64,000 bases of DNA from Armigeres subalbatus (taxonomy: Eukaryota; Arthropoda; Insecta; Diptera; Culicidae), in the NCBI RefSeq assembly GCF_024139115.2, contig NW_026943535.1, positions 1 through 64,000 on the forward strand, read 5' to 3'. Made by a program: the position numbers and the translations under genes. Positions 12,435-21,365 of this stretch are shown piece after piece. Numbering within the stretch: position 1 is the stretch's first letter; each line of letters begins with the position of its first letter. The notes beneath the pieces are model-generated. The model had not been told where the DNA came from. It worked only from the letters and a program-made list of their open reading frames with translations, and searched no databases.

Positions 12435-12622
12435 CCGCGGAAAAAATTGAAATTTCGTTTCGTTTCGAAAAATTTCGAATCAAATGAACTTTGATTTCGT
12501 TTCGTTTCGAAGTTTCGAAAGTAAATCCATATTTCGTTTCGTTTCGATCCGAATCAACATAGAAATTTAAAATTTCGTTCCGTTTCGTTTCGTTAGGAAA
12601 AAGTGTGTTATCGCATACCCTT
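12435..12622. repeat. TTTCG-rich degenerate repeat block, second copy
   Basis: Repeated TTTCGTTTCG and AAATTTCG motifs, ending near GTTATCGCATACCC. Related to 8365-8560, whose left part reads GCATATGCGGTATTTCG. The two blocks could be opposite ends of one element, but I could not find a matching target duplication. Confidence 0.6.
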
Positions 12623-12654
12623 AGTAATCAACCATTTTTTCACATAAAATGCTG

Positions 12655-13911
12655 GTTCATTGAGGTTGAATGACAACCACCACCAATGCGATGGTTTTTA
12701 CTTGGTTTGCTACCAACGCCTTGGAGAACTATGACATTCCTTATTACATACGTGAGCCATCACGTATGGACTGGGAAGTCGGAGGTCCCACTGTTCGGGA
12801 CGGTTCCATAAAATTCTACACAGATGGCTCAAAAATAGGAACAAAAACGGGAGCAGGAATCTTCGGCCCTGGGATATCGATCTCAGTGGCAATGGGAAAC
12901 TATCCAACTGTGTTCCAAGCGGAGATTTTTGCTATAATGAAATGTGCTAATATCTGTGTAGAGAAGAAATATAGATATGCAAATATTTGTATCTTCACAG
13001 ATAGTCAAGCGGCAATCAAAGCATTGAGTAGCTTTAAATATACATCAAAACTTGTCTGGGACTGCATTCTTTCATTGCGAAAAGTGTGCCAAGAGAACTC
13101 CGTAAATCTGTACTGGGTTCCAGGACACTGTGGCATTGAAGGTAATGAAAAGGCAGACGAGCTTGCAAAACGAGGTTCAAACACTCAGTTTATTGGCCCA
13201 GAACCTTTCTGCGGTATATCATACTGTACTATAAAAATGGAATTGAAATCCTGGGAAGCACAAAGGTTGATGACCAACTGGTTGGTTGCCGAAAAGTGTG
13301 CTCAATCAAAGAGATTTATAATTCCCAATGTTAAAGCAAGTCGAGTCAAGTACGAGGCACTGAAGACGGCCTTACTTTTGAGGTCGAAATACGTATCTGT
13401 CAAGATACAATTAAGTGGTGGAATTCAATGGGATTGTATAAACTCGTCTTATGACAGGGGGGAATGTTAAAGTAACAGAAAAGCTCTTGGAGCTCAGCAA
13501 GAGAGCTCCTTGCACCTTCACTGGCCTAATAACCGGACACTGCCCGAGCAGATATCACTTGAAAAATATTGGCCAGATTCAGAATGATATCTGTCGTTTC
13601 TGTAACATGGAACGTGAAACCTCGGAACATCTGCTTTGCAGTTGCGATGCATTGTACAAGGGTAGATCTAAATTTCTAAATAGTGGCTTTATGCAACCAG
13701 GAGATATTTGGACTGCAAATCCTGGAAAGGTAGTGGGTTTTATTAACTCAATTATACCGGACTGGAAAAAGACGCGTCTTAGGTTGTTTACTTGACAAAT
13801 GGTGATCAACCTACAAGATGCGAATACATAGTTAAGAGTAATCAGGGGTATACCACAAAAGTTCAACTCAATGGACGCAGTGGTTCTACGCCCCAACAAA
13901 AAAAAAAACGC
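12655..13911 (+). pseudogene. LINE 3' end: RNase H and C-terminal zinc-finger-like domain, split by an insertion
   Basis: A 5'-truncated non-LTR retrotransposon. The first part (from 12670) is an RNase HI domain, with FYTDGSKIG (first Asp), FQAEIFAI (Glu), IFTDSQAAI (Asp) and GNEKADELA (last Asp), plus WVPGHCGIEGN. The second part (to a TGA at about 13793) has GHCPSRYHLKNIG and a CRFC...EHLLCSC Cys/His pattern typical of the end of I/Jockey-type pol proteins. A 3' UTR of about 105 bases ends in an A11 run near 13901-13911. Between the domains a 126-bp sequence with its own 10-bp target duplication shifts the frame. Either side of it, the two reading frames join exactly once one duplication copy and the insert are discounted. 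This places the LINE before the insertion. RT is absent. Confidence 0.9.
13337..13462 (+). mobile_element. 126-bp insertion with 10-bp target duplication (LINE-tail-like)
   Basis: The direct repeat AATGTTAAAG flanks this segment exactly (13327-13336 and 13463-13472). The insert matches other copies at 29404-29498 and 32440-32553, including GTCGAAATACGTATCTGTCA and AATTAAGTGGTGGAATTCAA. The variable-length duplication and repeated 3' portion fit a severely 5'-truncated retroposon tail (LINE or SINE). No poly(A) is visible at either end. Confidence 0.8.
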
Positions 13912-13914
13912 CTT

Positions 13915-14055
13915 CGTGGTGCTGTGTCCGCTCCGCTGCGTCTGCTCTGCGTGAAATCTAGTTTGAACTGAGGATTAGATTCAAACCCGCAAGTTGCTTG
14001 ATTTTGATGTATGTGCTTGTGATGCATGCACGGGATTGGTTGTTTTACATTTTTT
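13915..14055 (+). repeat. dispersed repeat, copy 1 (copy 2 at about 21232-21365)
   Basis: Shares TCTGCTCT, TTGAATTGAGGATTAGA-like sequence, then a TGATTTTGATGT block and a GTTGGTTT-like T-rich end with 21232-21365 in the same orientation. It is an unnamed interspersed repeat beginning just after the poly(A) of the preceding LINE. Confidence 0.55.
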
Positions 14056-14674
14056 AAACTCAGAAAAAATATTTTAAGCTCTTTTCAGTGGAATGTATTC
14101 AACCGTCTAAGACGAGTGATGCGGATTATTTAATTTTGAAATTTTGAATATGTTTACTAGACCTGTTCACCATTTTCAAAAGTATTCCAGATTCAAAGTG
14201 CCACCTCTCTATTTCAACGAATATCTTAAATCTGACCAATTTTCTCCCAAATCCTTAGAAATTAAGAGGTGCATCAAACGAGATTTGTGATTTTGTAGAC
14301 TTTCTCATAGAAGTGTCGTTTGAATGCATCAATTCGACTCCACATAATAGAAGCATTAGTCATTAATAGCTTCTTTAGACTATTATCTACCACTTTGTCA
14401 TTGATACTACTGATTTGCGGCTGAAACGCTTTAAACGCCATCCATATGAATACATACTCTCTTCTTCCAACGCGCTTGTGAAACTCCTAATAACGACTAT
14501 TTTTTTGCCGTCGCTAAGATATATGAAGAAAAAAAATTCAGAGTAACCTTCTTTTGAAAGGAATGGTGGTGTAGTGGAAAGGCTTGTGTAAATATATTTT
14601 CATTTTCTTCTGCACATAACCTAAAAATGAATTCTTGCCACGAATAGTGTAAAGGAATCGAAAATATGGAAATG
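14056..14674. other. unassigned sequence
   Basis: AT-rich sequence between the dispersed repeat and the pogo-like element. No coding or structural signal supported. Confidence 0.4.
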
Positions 14675-15289
14675 TAGCGGAATTTGGGGCAAGTGTGCCA
14701 CCTTAAGCACTTTGTTAAGTAACTTTTGAAAAACTCTTTGTTATAACTCGGATATGGTTTCAATACCAATTTACACTTATATTTTCACTAATGATTAAGT
14801 CCCAGAAAAAATAAATGCAAAAAAATCTATTTCTGAGGCGTTTTAAAAATGGTTATAAATAACGAGTTTTTTGGGCTACGGGCAAGAGTGCCACCCATAT
14901 GGGGCAAGACGGCCACCTAGATCAGCGGTTCTCAACCTTTTTCTTGAGAGGTACCCCTTCGCACTTTTGCATCAATTGAGGTACCCCCTATTTTTTTCTT
15001 GCTGTAAATGAAAATAAGTGTACCTCATAATAAATAAAAATAATATAAAAAATATTAAAAATGGAACTGAAAATTAACGGGATATATGACTCTCCATAAA
15101 GTTGGTAAAAGGAAGAAAATAGTCGTTTAACCATGTAACATTTCCCCTAAGACGCTCGCAAATAATTAATCACTTGAAGAGAAGCTCGAGCCTCTTGAAA
15201 GGCGGCTTTCGAGCCACTTCAAACGATGCTTCTAAGCATCTTGGAAGGACGGCTCTGAGCCTCTTGAACGTTAGCTTGCAAGGAAGAAA

Positions 15290-16560
15290 AATTCCAAAAG
15301 GAGGCTTCCGGGCCTCTTGAAAGGAGGCTTCCGGGCTTCTAGAAAGAAGGCTTCCAGACCTCTAGAAAGGAGGCTTCCGGGCCTCTAGAAATGTGGCTTC
15401 CAGGCCTATAGAAAGGAGGCTTCCGGGCCTCTAGAAAGAAGGCTTCCGGGCGTCTAGAAAGGAGGCTTCCGGGCCTCTAGAAAGGAGGCTTCCAGGCCTC
15501 TAGAAAGGAGGCTTCCGGGCATCTTGAAAGGAGGCTTCCGGGCCTCTAGAAAGCAGGCTTCCATGTCTCTTGAAAGGAGGCTTCCGGGCCTCTAGAAAGC
15601 AGGCTTCCAGGCCTCTTGAAAGGAGGCTTCCGGGCCTTTTGGAAGGAGGCTTCCGGGCCTCCTGAAAGGAGGCTTCCGGGCCTCTTGAAAGGAGGCTTCC
15701 GGGCATCTTGAAATGAGGCTTCCGGACCTCTTGAAAGGAGGCTTCCGGGCCTCTTGAAAGGAGGCTTCCATGCCTCTTGAAAGGAGGCTTCCATGCCTCT
15801 TGAAATGAGGCTTCCATGCCTCTTGAAAGGAGGCTTCCATGCCTCTTGAAAGGAGGCTTCCATGCCTCTTGAAAGGAGGCTTCCATGCCTCTTGAAAGGA
15901 GGCTTCCATGCCTCTTGAAAGGAGGCTTCCATGCCTCTTGAAAGGAGGCTTCCATGCCTCTTGAAAGGAGGCTTCCATGCCTCTTGAAAGGAGGCTTCCA
16001 TGCCTCTTGAAAGGAGGCTTCCATGCCTCTTGAAAGGAGGCTTCCATGCCTCTTGAAAGGAGGCTTCCATGCCTCTTGAAAGGAGGCTTCCATGCCTCTT
16101 GAAAGGAGGCTTCCATGTCTCTTGAAAGGAGGCTTCCGGGCCTCTTGAAAGGAGGCTTCCGGGCCTCTTGAAAGGAGGCTTCCGGGCCTCTTGAAAGGAG
16201 GCTTCCGGGCCTCTTGAAAGGAGGCTTCCTGGCCTCTTGAAAGGAGGCTTCCTGGCCTCTTGAAAGGAGGCTTCCGGGCCTTTCAAAAAGAAGCTTACAG
16301 GCCTCTTAGAAGAAGGCTTCAGAATCACTTGAAGAGAGGTTTCCGAACCTCTTCAAAAGAGGCTTCCGAGCCACTTGAAAAGAGGTTTCTGAGCCTCTTG
16401 AAAGTAGGCTTCCCAGCTTCTTGAAAGAAGGTTTCTGAACCTCTTTGAAAAAGGCTTCTGGGCTTCTTAAAAGGGGGCTTCCGGGCCTCTTAATAGGAGG
16501 TCTCTGAACCTCTTGAAAGTAGTCCTCCAATCCTCTTGAAAGAAATCCTCCGAGCTGTCA
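15290..16560 (-). repeat. 23-bp minisatellite, large array inside hAT copy 2
   Basis: Roughly fifty tandem units made of AGGCTTCC, a variable GGG or ATG triplet, then CCTCTTGAAAGG. The unit is 23 bp. A block at about 15767-16130 is homogenised for the ATG variant (about 16 units), flanked by GGG variants, indicating local re-expansion. Divergence rises toward both ends (15180-15300 and 16280-16620). Because 23 is not a multiple of three, all three minus-strand frames are open for hundreds of bases, reading a shared 23-residue repeat (with PPFKRPGSLLSRG). I treat these frames as non-genic. Confidence 0.95.
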
Positions 16561-16816
16561 AGAAGGAGGCTTTCGAAGCAACTGTGCTTTTCGGAAAAAG
16601 CCTTTAAAATGGAGGCCTCCGAACGTGTAGACTCTAAATTTCAGTTCAGGAGAATATTCTTAACATATCATTCAACATTTTATTTCGATCAGGTAGATTG
16701 CATAGAAGATTTTTGAAATTTTTTCATTCGTCGTTCTGTCCTTTTGATCTTTGCTTTCAAGCCCTTCTTACACTGTGCTGGTTGTTGAGGAAAGCATTAA
16801 AAAAAAATAAATAAAT

Positions 16817-17152
16817 ACACCCGATTCTTTTTTTACACGGGGGATGCGTGCCGTGTTAAAAAAATCCGTGTAAAAAAAATCCGTGTTATTTCGAGAAACC
16901 GTGTAAAAAAAGCCGTGCAAAAATATCCGTGTAAAAAAGTCATTGGCTCTTTGTTAATATGGGGATGCGTTCCGTGTAAAATAAATCAGTGTAAAAATAA
17001 TCCGTGTTATTTCGAGAAACCGTGTAAAAAAAATCCGTGCTATTTCGAGAAACCGTGCAAAAAAAATCCGTGTTATTTCGAGAATCCGTGTAAAAAAAGC
17101 CGTGTAAAAAAAATCCGTGTGAAAATAATCCGTGTAAAAAAAGAATCGGGTG
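16817..17152. mobile_element. TA-flanked MITE with CACCCGATTC ends, copy 1 (inside hAT copy 2)
   Basis: Inverted ends CACCCGATTC (16817) and GAATCGGGTG (to 17152), extending inward as TTTTTTTACACGG and its complement, sit between TA dinucleotides (16815-16816 and 17153-17154). The interior is a run of short CCGTGTAAAAA and TATTTCGAGAAACCGTG repeats. TA duplication suggests Tc1/mariner-type mobilisation. A second copy is at 55600-55765. Confidence 0.85.
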
Positions 17153-17359
17153 TATAGTCTTTGAGTTACTGATCGCCATGCATATTATGTATAAGACAAA
17201 ATTTTGAATTAAAAATAAAATTATACATTTATCAAAACTTCATCAATAGGTTTTGATTAAAATCCGCCATTACGCATTTTTATCCGAGGTACCCCCTGGG
17301 CCCGGCGAAGGTACCCCCAGGGGTACAGGTACCCCAGATTGAGAACCGCTGACCTAGAT

Positions 17360-17851
17360 AATATCAAAGAATTTAAAGGAAAAATGAATTAATTTTAGCA
17401 GGTAGATGGTGGGGGTATCCAAAAGGAAGCGTTTTCATACATTTTTAAGTTTACCGTTATTGGGTGTGACTTTGAAAAAACGGCTTTATGGTACGTACCA
17501 AATTTTCAATAAATATTTTTGACATAACAGTTTTCGTTACATTACAAAAGTGTTATGCAAATATTGAGCAACGTAAAAAATGGTTGTTTGGGATCGTCCA
17601 TAAATCATGTCATGCATAAGGAGCGAGGGGTAGGAAACGTGATGGTCAATACCACAGTTTTTTGAGCTATCATACAAAAAGTGCGGCATGGTGGGGAGGA
17701 GGGGTTTGAATCCCGCGTAACATATGATAATAAACTATTTGTATATGCCGACTTTTGTGTGAATTATCACTTTCTGCGTGACATAATTAATGGACGTTCC
17801 CTTCATTATTGGATTAATGGACACATAATTAATGGACGTTCTCATGACACG
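17360..17851. other. pogo-like element 3' region
   Basis: Non-coding sequence between the hAT insertion and the transposase stop. It contains a short direct repeat ATTAATGGACGTTC...CATTATTGGATTAATGGAC near 17790-17840. At 17590-17640 a GATCGTCCATAAATCATG stretch resembles the ends of the element at 32865. Confidence 0.4.
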
Positions 17852-19915
17852 CTATTCACATAAGAAATCTTCAAGTGAGTCGTCATCAACACGTTTGCGC
17901 TTCCTGGAATGCTTTGTATTGGGTTTCTGACGTGTCTTGTTGGCCTTCTTGATAGTTTCTATATCCTTCGATGCCTGGGACTCCTTCAAAGCCGTACGGT
18001 ACGGGCTTGATGTGAGCACTGTTGCCTTTTCTTTCCTCTTTCGGGTCACCTTTCGGGTTCGTGTCTTGGGTAGCGGAAGAATGGCCTCTGGAGAAACTGC
18101 AAATCCTTCGTGTGAAGCTGGGAGCTGCGGACTGGGAGCTGCGGACTCAAGATATTTTGCTTGAAACTCGCAAATTTCCTCTCGGTGTTCAATGTACACA
18201 TTACGATTTTCTCACATTGAATTATCATTGTGTTTATCTTTATAAACTTAATTACAAAGATTTCGTCAATTTACTGCATCGCATAAATTAACGTGTCGAA
18301 TATTAAATTAATTCATACCCTCCACTTATTTTGAATCCGTCGATATATTTAAAATGACGCCAGAAAATTGAAATTTGTTCAAAATGAGCTACATTTAGTA
18401 TGAGTTGATTTATACGTGTACTCTCTCAGCTGCGCTCAAAATGCACAAATACTATCTCTCTATGCGATGGATACTTTTTGACAGCTTACTTTGGAGATTC
18501 CTTGACACTCGTTTTGACTCTATCCGCAGCTCCCAGGTGTGAAGCACGCGAGGTTCCAGGCGGACAGTTTTCTTTATCATCAACTGCAGCAACCGAATCC
18601 ACAGGTTCATAACTGCTGAATGCCATCAGGTTTTCGTCGTTTTCTTTGTCAGGCGATCCGCAAGCTTCGACACCATCTCCAGCTGATGTGCCGTTTACGT
18701 TAATCGGGTTGCTGCATGAAAGGTCTATGTCGGTAACATCAGTAGGTGCAAACAGATCGTCACTGAACACTTGCATGTTCCGGGGAACCAATTCCGTCTT
18801 GGCAAATCCGTTAATTGCGATTGTTGCGTTGCATGTTTAATGAGAGATGTGTCTTTAATGGCCCCATAAAGGTTACGTCCAATGGTTGCATCCGGTGACT
18901 ATAGTGCGGCGAGAAGCTGATAACAGTTACGTGGTTCCGACTTGCCTTTTCCAAAAACGCAATGTTTTTAGAATGTGGGCTGTGACCATCAAGCAGCAAC
19001 AATATCGGGCTCGATTCAGTTGGTCGAGTATGTTTTAGGAAGTGATCGAAATATTTGTCGAAGTCGAAACCCGTCATCCATCCATTTTTATTGCAATGAA
19101 ACAATGTTTCCGATGGGGCGCCCTTCTTCAAGCCTTCCGTTATTCGAGCTCTTTCAAAAAGGTGGGACGAAAATTCCGCTCGCGGACATGGTCAAGCAGG
19201 CCGTTGCCATGATTCCGTGTTCCGCTGATGTTATTCTACCAAGTTTCTTTTTTCCTCGTATCGCCAGAACCCATGATTTCTTGGTTTGTACCTGGGTCAT
19301 AGAAGCATAAATTAAGTAAAAATACATAATCAACCGTGTTTTTATTTTTACCGTGCAAATTGATGTTTCGTCCACATTGAATGGGGGGAACTTTTGTGGA
19401 CTTCCTGTTTCCTCAAGGAGACCGAAAAATTTGTCAACAGCAACTCGATTGAATCCTTGAAGGTGAGCAGCTGACATGGGTTCTGCAATCCTGAGAGAAA
19501 GTTCCTGGTGCCTGGTTCGGAAGCCATAAAACCAATTTCAACCGGCCAGTTCGGTGTCTCGGCTGAAAGGATGGTTTATGTTGTTGCGCTCCGCTAGTTC
19601 AAATGCAAGACCGCGCACATCACGAGAACCAATTCCGTAGCATCGTTTTTCAAGCTCCAAAATGTGGTTAACCAATTCCTCCTCCTGCCGCGCGTTGAAA
19701 ACAGGCTCGTAACGATCCAAACTCATCTCCAAGCTGGCGCCGGGAGTGTTCTCGTTGAGCTTCAGGTACTTGACAAGTGTCTTTCTTGGAACTTTGTGTT
19801 CTTCAGCAGCTCGTTTCACCGAAGAACCTTTTTCGGTCACGGACCGCACTGCCGCTTCCATTCTGGGCGCTGGCCAACTTTTTCGGGACGAAATTCGATG
19901 ATATTTACGCACCAT
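17852..19915 (-). pseudogene. pogo/Tigger-like transposase, degraded
   Basis: Cut-and-paste transposase of the pogo type, read right to left. The ATG at 19915 opens an N-terminal psq-type helix-turn-helix (MVRKYHRISS..., KVPRKTLVKYLK) in about the first 55 residues. DDD catalytic motifs follow: NVDET (near 19375), LLLDGHSPHS (near 18990) and QPLDV (near 18880). An intron of 60 bp is likely at 19292-19351 (GTAAAA...CCCAG on the minus strand), and removing it gives a CTV-QTKK junction that fits the family. After QPLDVTFMGPLKTHLS the reading frame is lost and about 30 expected residues are missing before the C-terminal stretch with ATIAINGF and VFSDDLF. A further gap or intron lies between about 18486 and 18200. 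The basic tail (to 17852) contains TRKVTRKRKEK. The element is therefore probably inactive. Frameshifts near 19530 and 19145 could alternatively be sequencing errors. Confidence 0.88.
19292..19351 (-). other. probable 60-bp intron in the transposase
   Basis: On the minus strand the segment begins GTAAAAATAA and ends CTATGACCCAG, with exon context ACG before it and GTACAAACC after. It is 60 bp, within the size range common for short insect introns. It sits in frame and open, so it would add about 20 residues if unspliced, and these have no counterpart in pogo-family transposases. Confidence 0.6.
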
Positions 19916-19995
19916 CCTGCTTTACTGTGAACGCAACGACTGTGTTTACGTTTTTGACAGCTTCACTCTCGAGAAAAATAACGAACATAGTAGGT

Positions 19996-20388
19996 GGTAG
20001 AGACCTGAATAAGAGAAACGCGGATAGAAAATATGACTCTGCCAACACTGCATTCATTCTTCTTCATCAAAGAACAACACATGAAAAGGAAGAAATGGTT
20101 TATGTAGATAAAATCTCACAATCCGCTATTTAATGTGTCCACATCACTTAACAATAGAATCCAATAAACAATGCAATTTCATTTCATAATCTATAAATAA
20201 CTGGCATATATTATTGCAAACTTATGTAAAATTTGTTTATTTAAAAATGGCATAAAATCGAATTTAGCGTTTTCAGTATTTGAGCCAACATTTTGGTTGC
20301 TTGACAGGTCTCCAGCTCGATTGGATGCTGTTTTTTGACGGTTCGATTGGCGGCACATACCTATCCGCGTTTCTCTTATTCAGGCCTC
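19996..20388. mobile_element. MITE with about 28-bp inverted ends and 8-bp direct repeats, in the pogo element
   Basis: ACCTGAATAAGAGAAACGCG followed by GATAG (near 20004-20028) recurs inverted at about 20361-20384. TAGTAGGT is found on both sides (19988-19995 and 20389-20396), consistent with an 8-bp target duplication (hAT- or P-like). The left end carries four extra bases outside the inverted repeat, so the exact boundary is uncertain. Inserted upstream of the transposase start. Confidence 0.6.
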
Positions 20389-20649
20389 TAGTAGGTACAC
20401 TTTCTCGATGTTTTGTTTGTATGTAATCTGACAACTTATTTGAATTGGCTGGAATATTATAAAATTGCACGCAATTTTAATGCTCATTATAAAATTGATC
20501 ATAAAAAAGAGGAGATTTGACAATTCTATACAAAATTCCGTACACTATGTCTGGTAATACGATCGAAACTAGCTGTGTAATGACTGGGTCGTTTAATGGA
20601 TATTTTACTGAATAAATGCCGGGTGGCTCACTTGCCCCAAACTCCGCTA

Positions 20650-20816
20650 CTCATTTTAACCCAAAGATCAAGGATTTGCCCCGTCAACGTTCATTTGTTT
20701 TTTTTTTCAATCGGTCACTCATAGATTTGAACGTTGGAATCTTAAAATATGTCTCCCTCCGACGAATGCTTGTGATTCTGCTACCGGCGGCAATTTTCTA
20801 TGAGCCAATCACTTCC
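20650..20816. other. flank of pogo-like element
   Basis: No gene. Contains TTTGCCCCGTC and a long T-run near 20700. Confidence 0.3.
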
Positions 20817-20884
20817 TTCGGTGGGGTTTGAACTCACGACCCCAGTATGCCAGACAGATGCATTCCCTACTGAGCTCAGAATCA
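20817..20884 (-). ncRNA. tRNA-derived sequence (SINE head), Ala-type anticodon loop
   Basis: Minus-strand reading gives an A box (GAGCTCAGTAGGG, 20865-20877) and a B box (GAGTTCAAACCCC, 20823-20835) with a T stem of four good pairs. The candidate anticodon loop CTGGCAT contains GGC. The acceptor arm does not close, so this is a tRNA-derived SINE head or tRNA pseudogene. The SINE body should continue toward lower coordinates, but its end was not defined. Confidence 0.55.
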
Positions 20885-21231
20885 TTAACAGCAACGAAAC
20901 TAAAATCAGAATCTTGAGACAAAAATTCAGATCAAACTCTTTCTTTTCGTAAAATCCTGGCCCTGCAATAGGCCAGCAGTAATGTGACCAGATGTCACGC
21001 TGTATTTGTCAGCTTCGTTTTTTTTACAAATTTAGTACAATTTCTACAGCCTAACAAATATTTTTCCATTTTTTTTGGGCCTAAATCTATGCAAAAAGCA
21101 CTTTTGGAAGATCCATTTTCAAGCCAGTGGTGCAATCCAGATAGGCGTCCCGCGTTTCGCAGAACGATTGCTGGTCACATTAGTCAACAGTCAACTAATC
21201 ACTAAAAAACACAATCAAACGACAGTCCGAG

Positions 21232-21365
21232 CATTGTGTATCTTCCGTGTCTGCTCTCCGTGCAGTCTTGATTGAATTGAGGATTAGAGCCCAGCCCGTG
21301 AGTTGCACGATTTTGATGTCTGTGTGTGCGATGCACTCACGACATTCGTTGGTTTATCTTTTTTT
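21232..21365 (+). repeat. dispersed repeat, copy 2 (copy 1 at 13915-14055)
   Basis: Related in sequence order and orientation to 13915-14055. No coding potential or terminal structure seen. Confidence 0.55.

Larger units (their letters stand above)
14923..17351 (-). mobile_element. hAT-type non-autonomous transposon carrying a 23-bp minisatellite, copy 2
   Basis: Ends are CAGCGGTTCTCAACC at 14923 and its complement ending at 17351. A perfect 8-bp duplication ACCTAGAT flanks it (14915-14922 and 17352-17359). GGTACC-rich subterminal stretches lie at both ends. The right part (16600-17340), read in reverse, matches 9207-9740 of copy 1, including GCATGGCGATCAGTAA and AAATTTAGAGTCTACA-like sequence. 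So the two copies are in opposite orientation and of one family. The interior is filled by a long 23-bp array. No transposase. A TA-flanked MITE has inserted at 16817-17152. Confidence 0.88.
14677..20647 (-). mobile_element. pogo-like (Tc1/mariner superfamily) DNA transposon, nested
   Basis: The left end, GCGGAATTTGGGGCAAGTGT from 14677, is the complement of the right end ending at 20647 (one side has GAG for GAA and GA for GT). Both are flanked by TA (14675-14676 and 20648-20649), the Tc1/mariner/pogo target. A motif GGGGCAAG...GCCACC repeats subterminally near 14686, 14881 and 14901 and could serve as transposase binding sites. The minus strand carries a pogo-type transposase gene (19915-17852). 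The 5,971-bp span is inflated by a hAT element (14923-17351) and a small MITE (19996-20388). Without them the element would be about 3.1 kb. Likely once autonomous. Confidence 0.85.

Noticed and set aside
15500..16328. Three long overlapping minus-strand open frames read as a repetitive protein
   Set aside because: They follow the 23-bp tandem unit through all three frames inside a non-autonomous hAT. There is no domain, start context or family resemblance.
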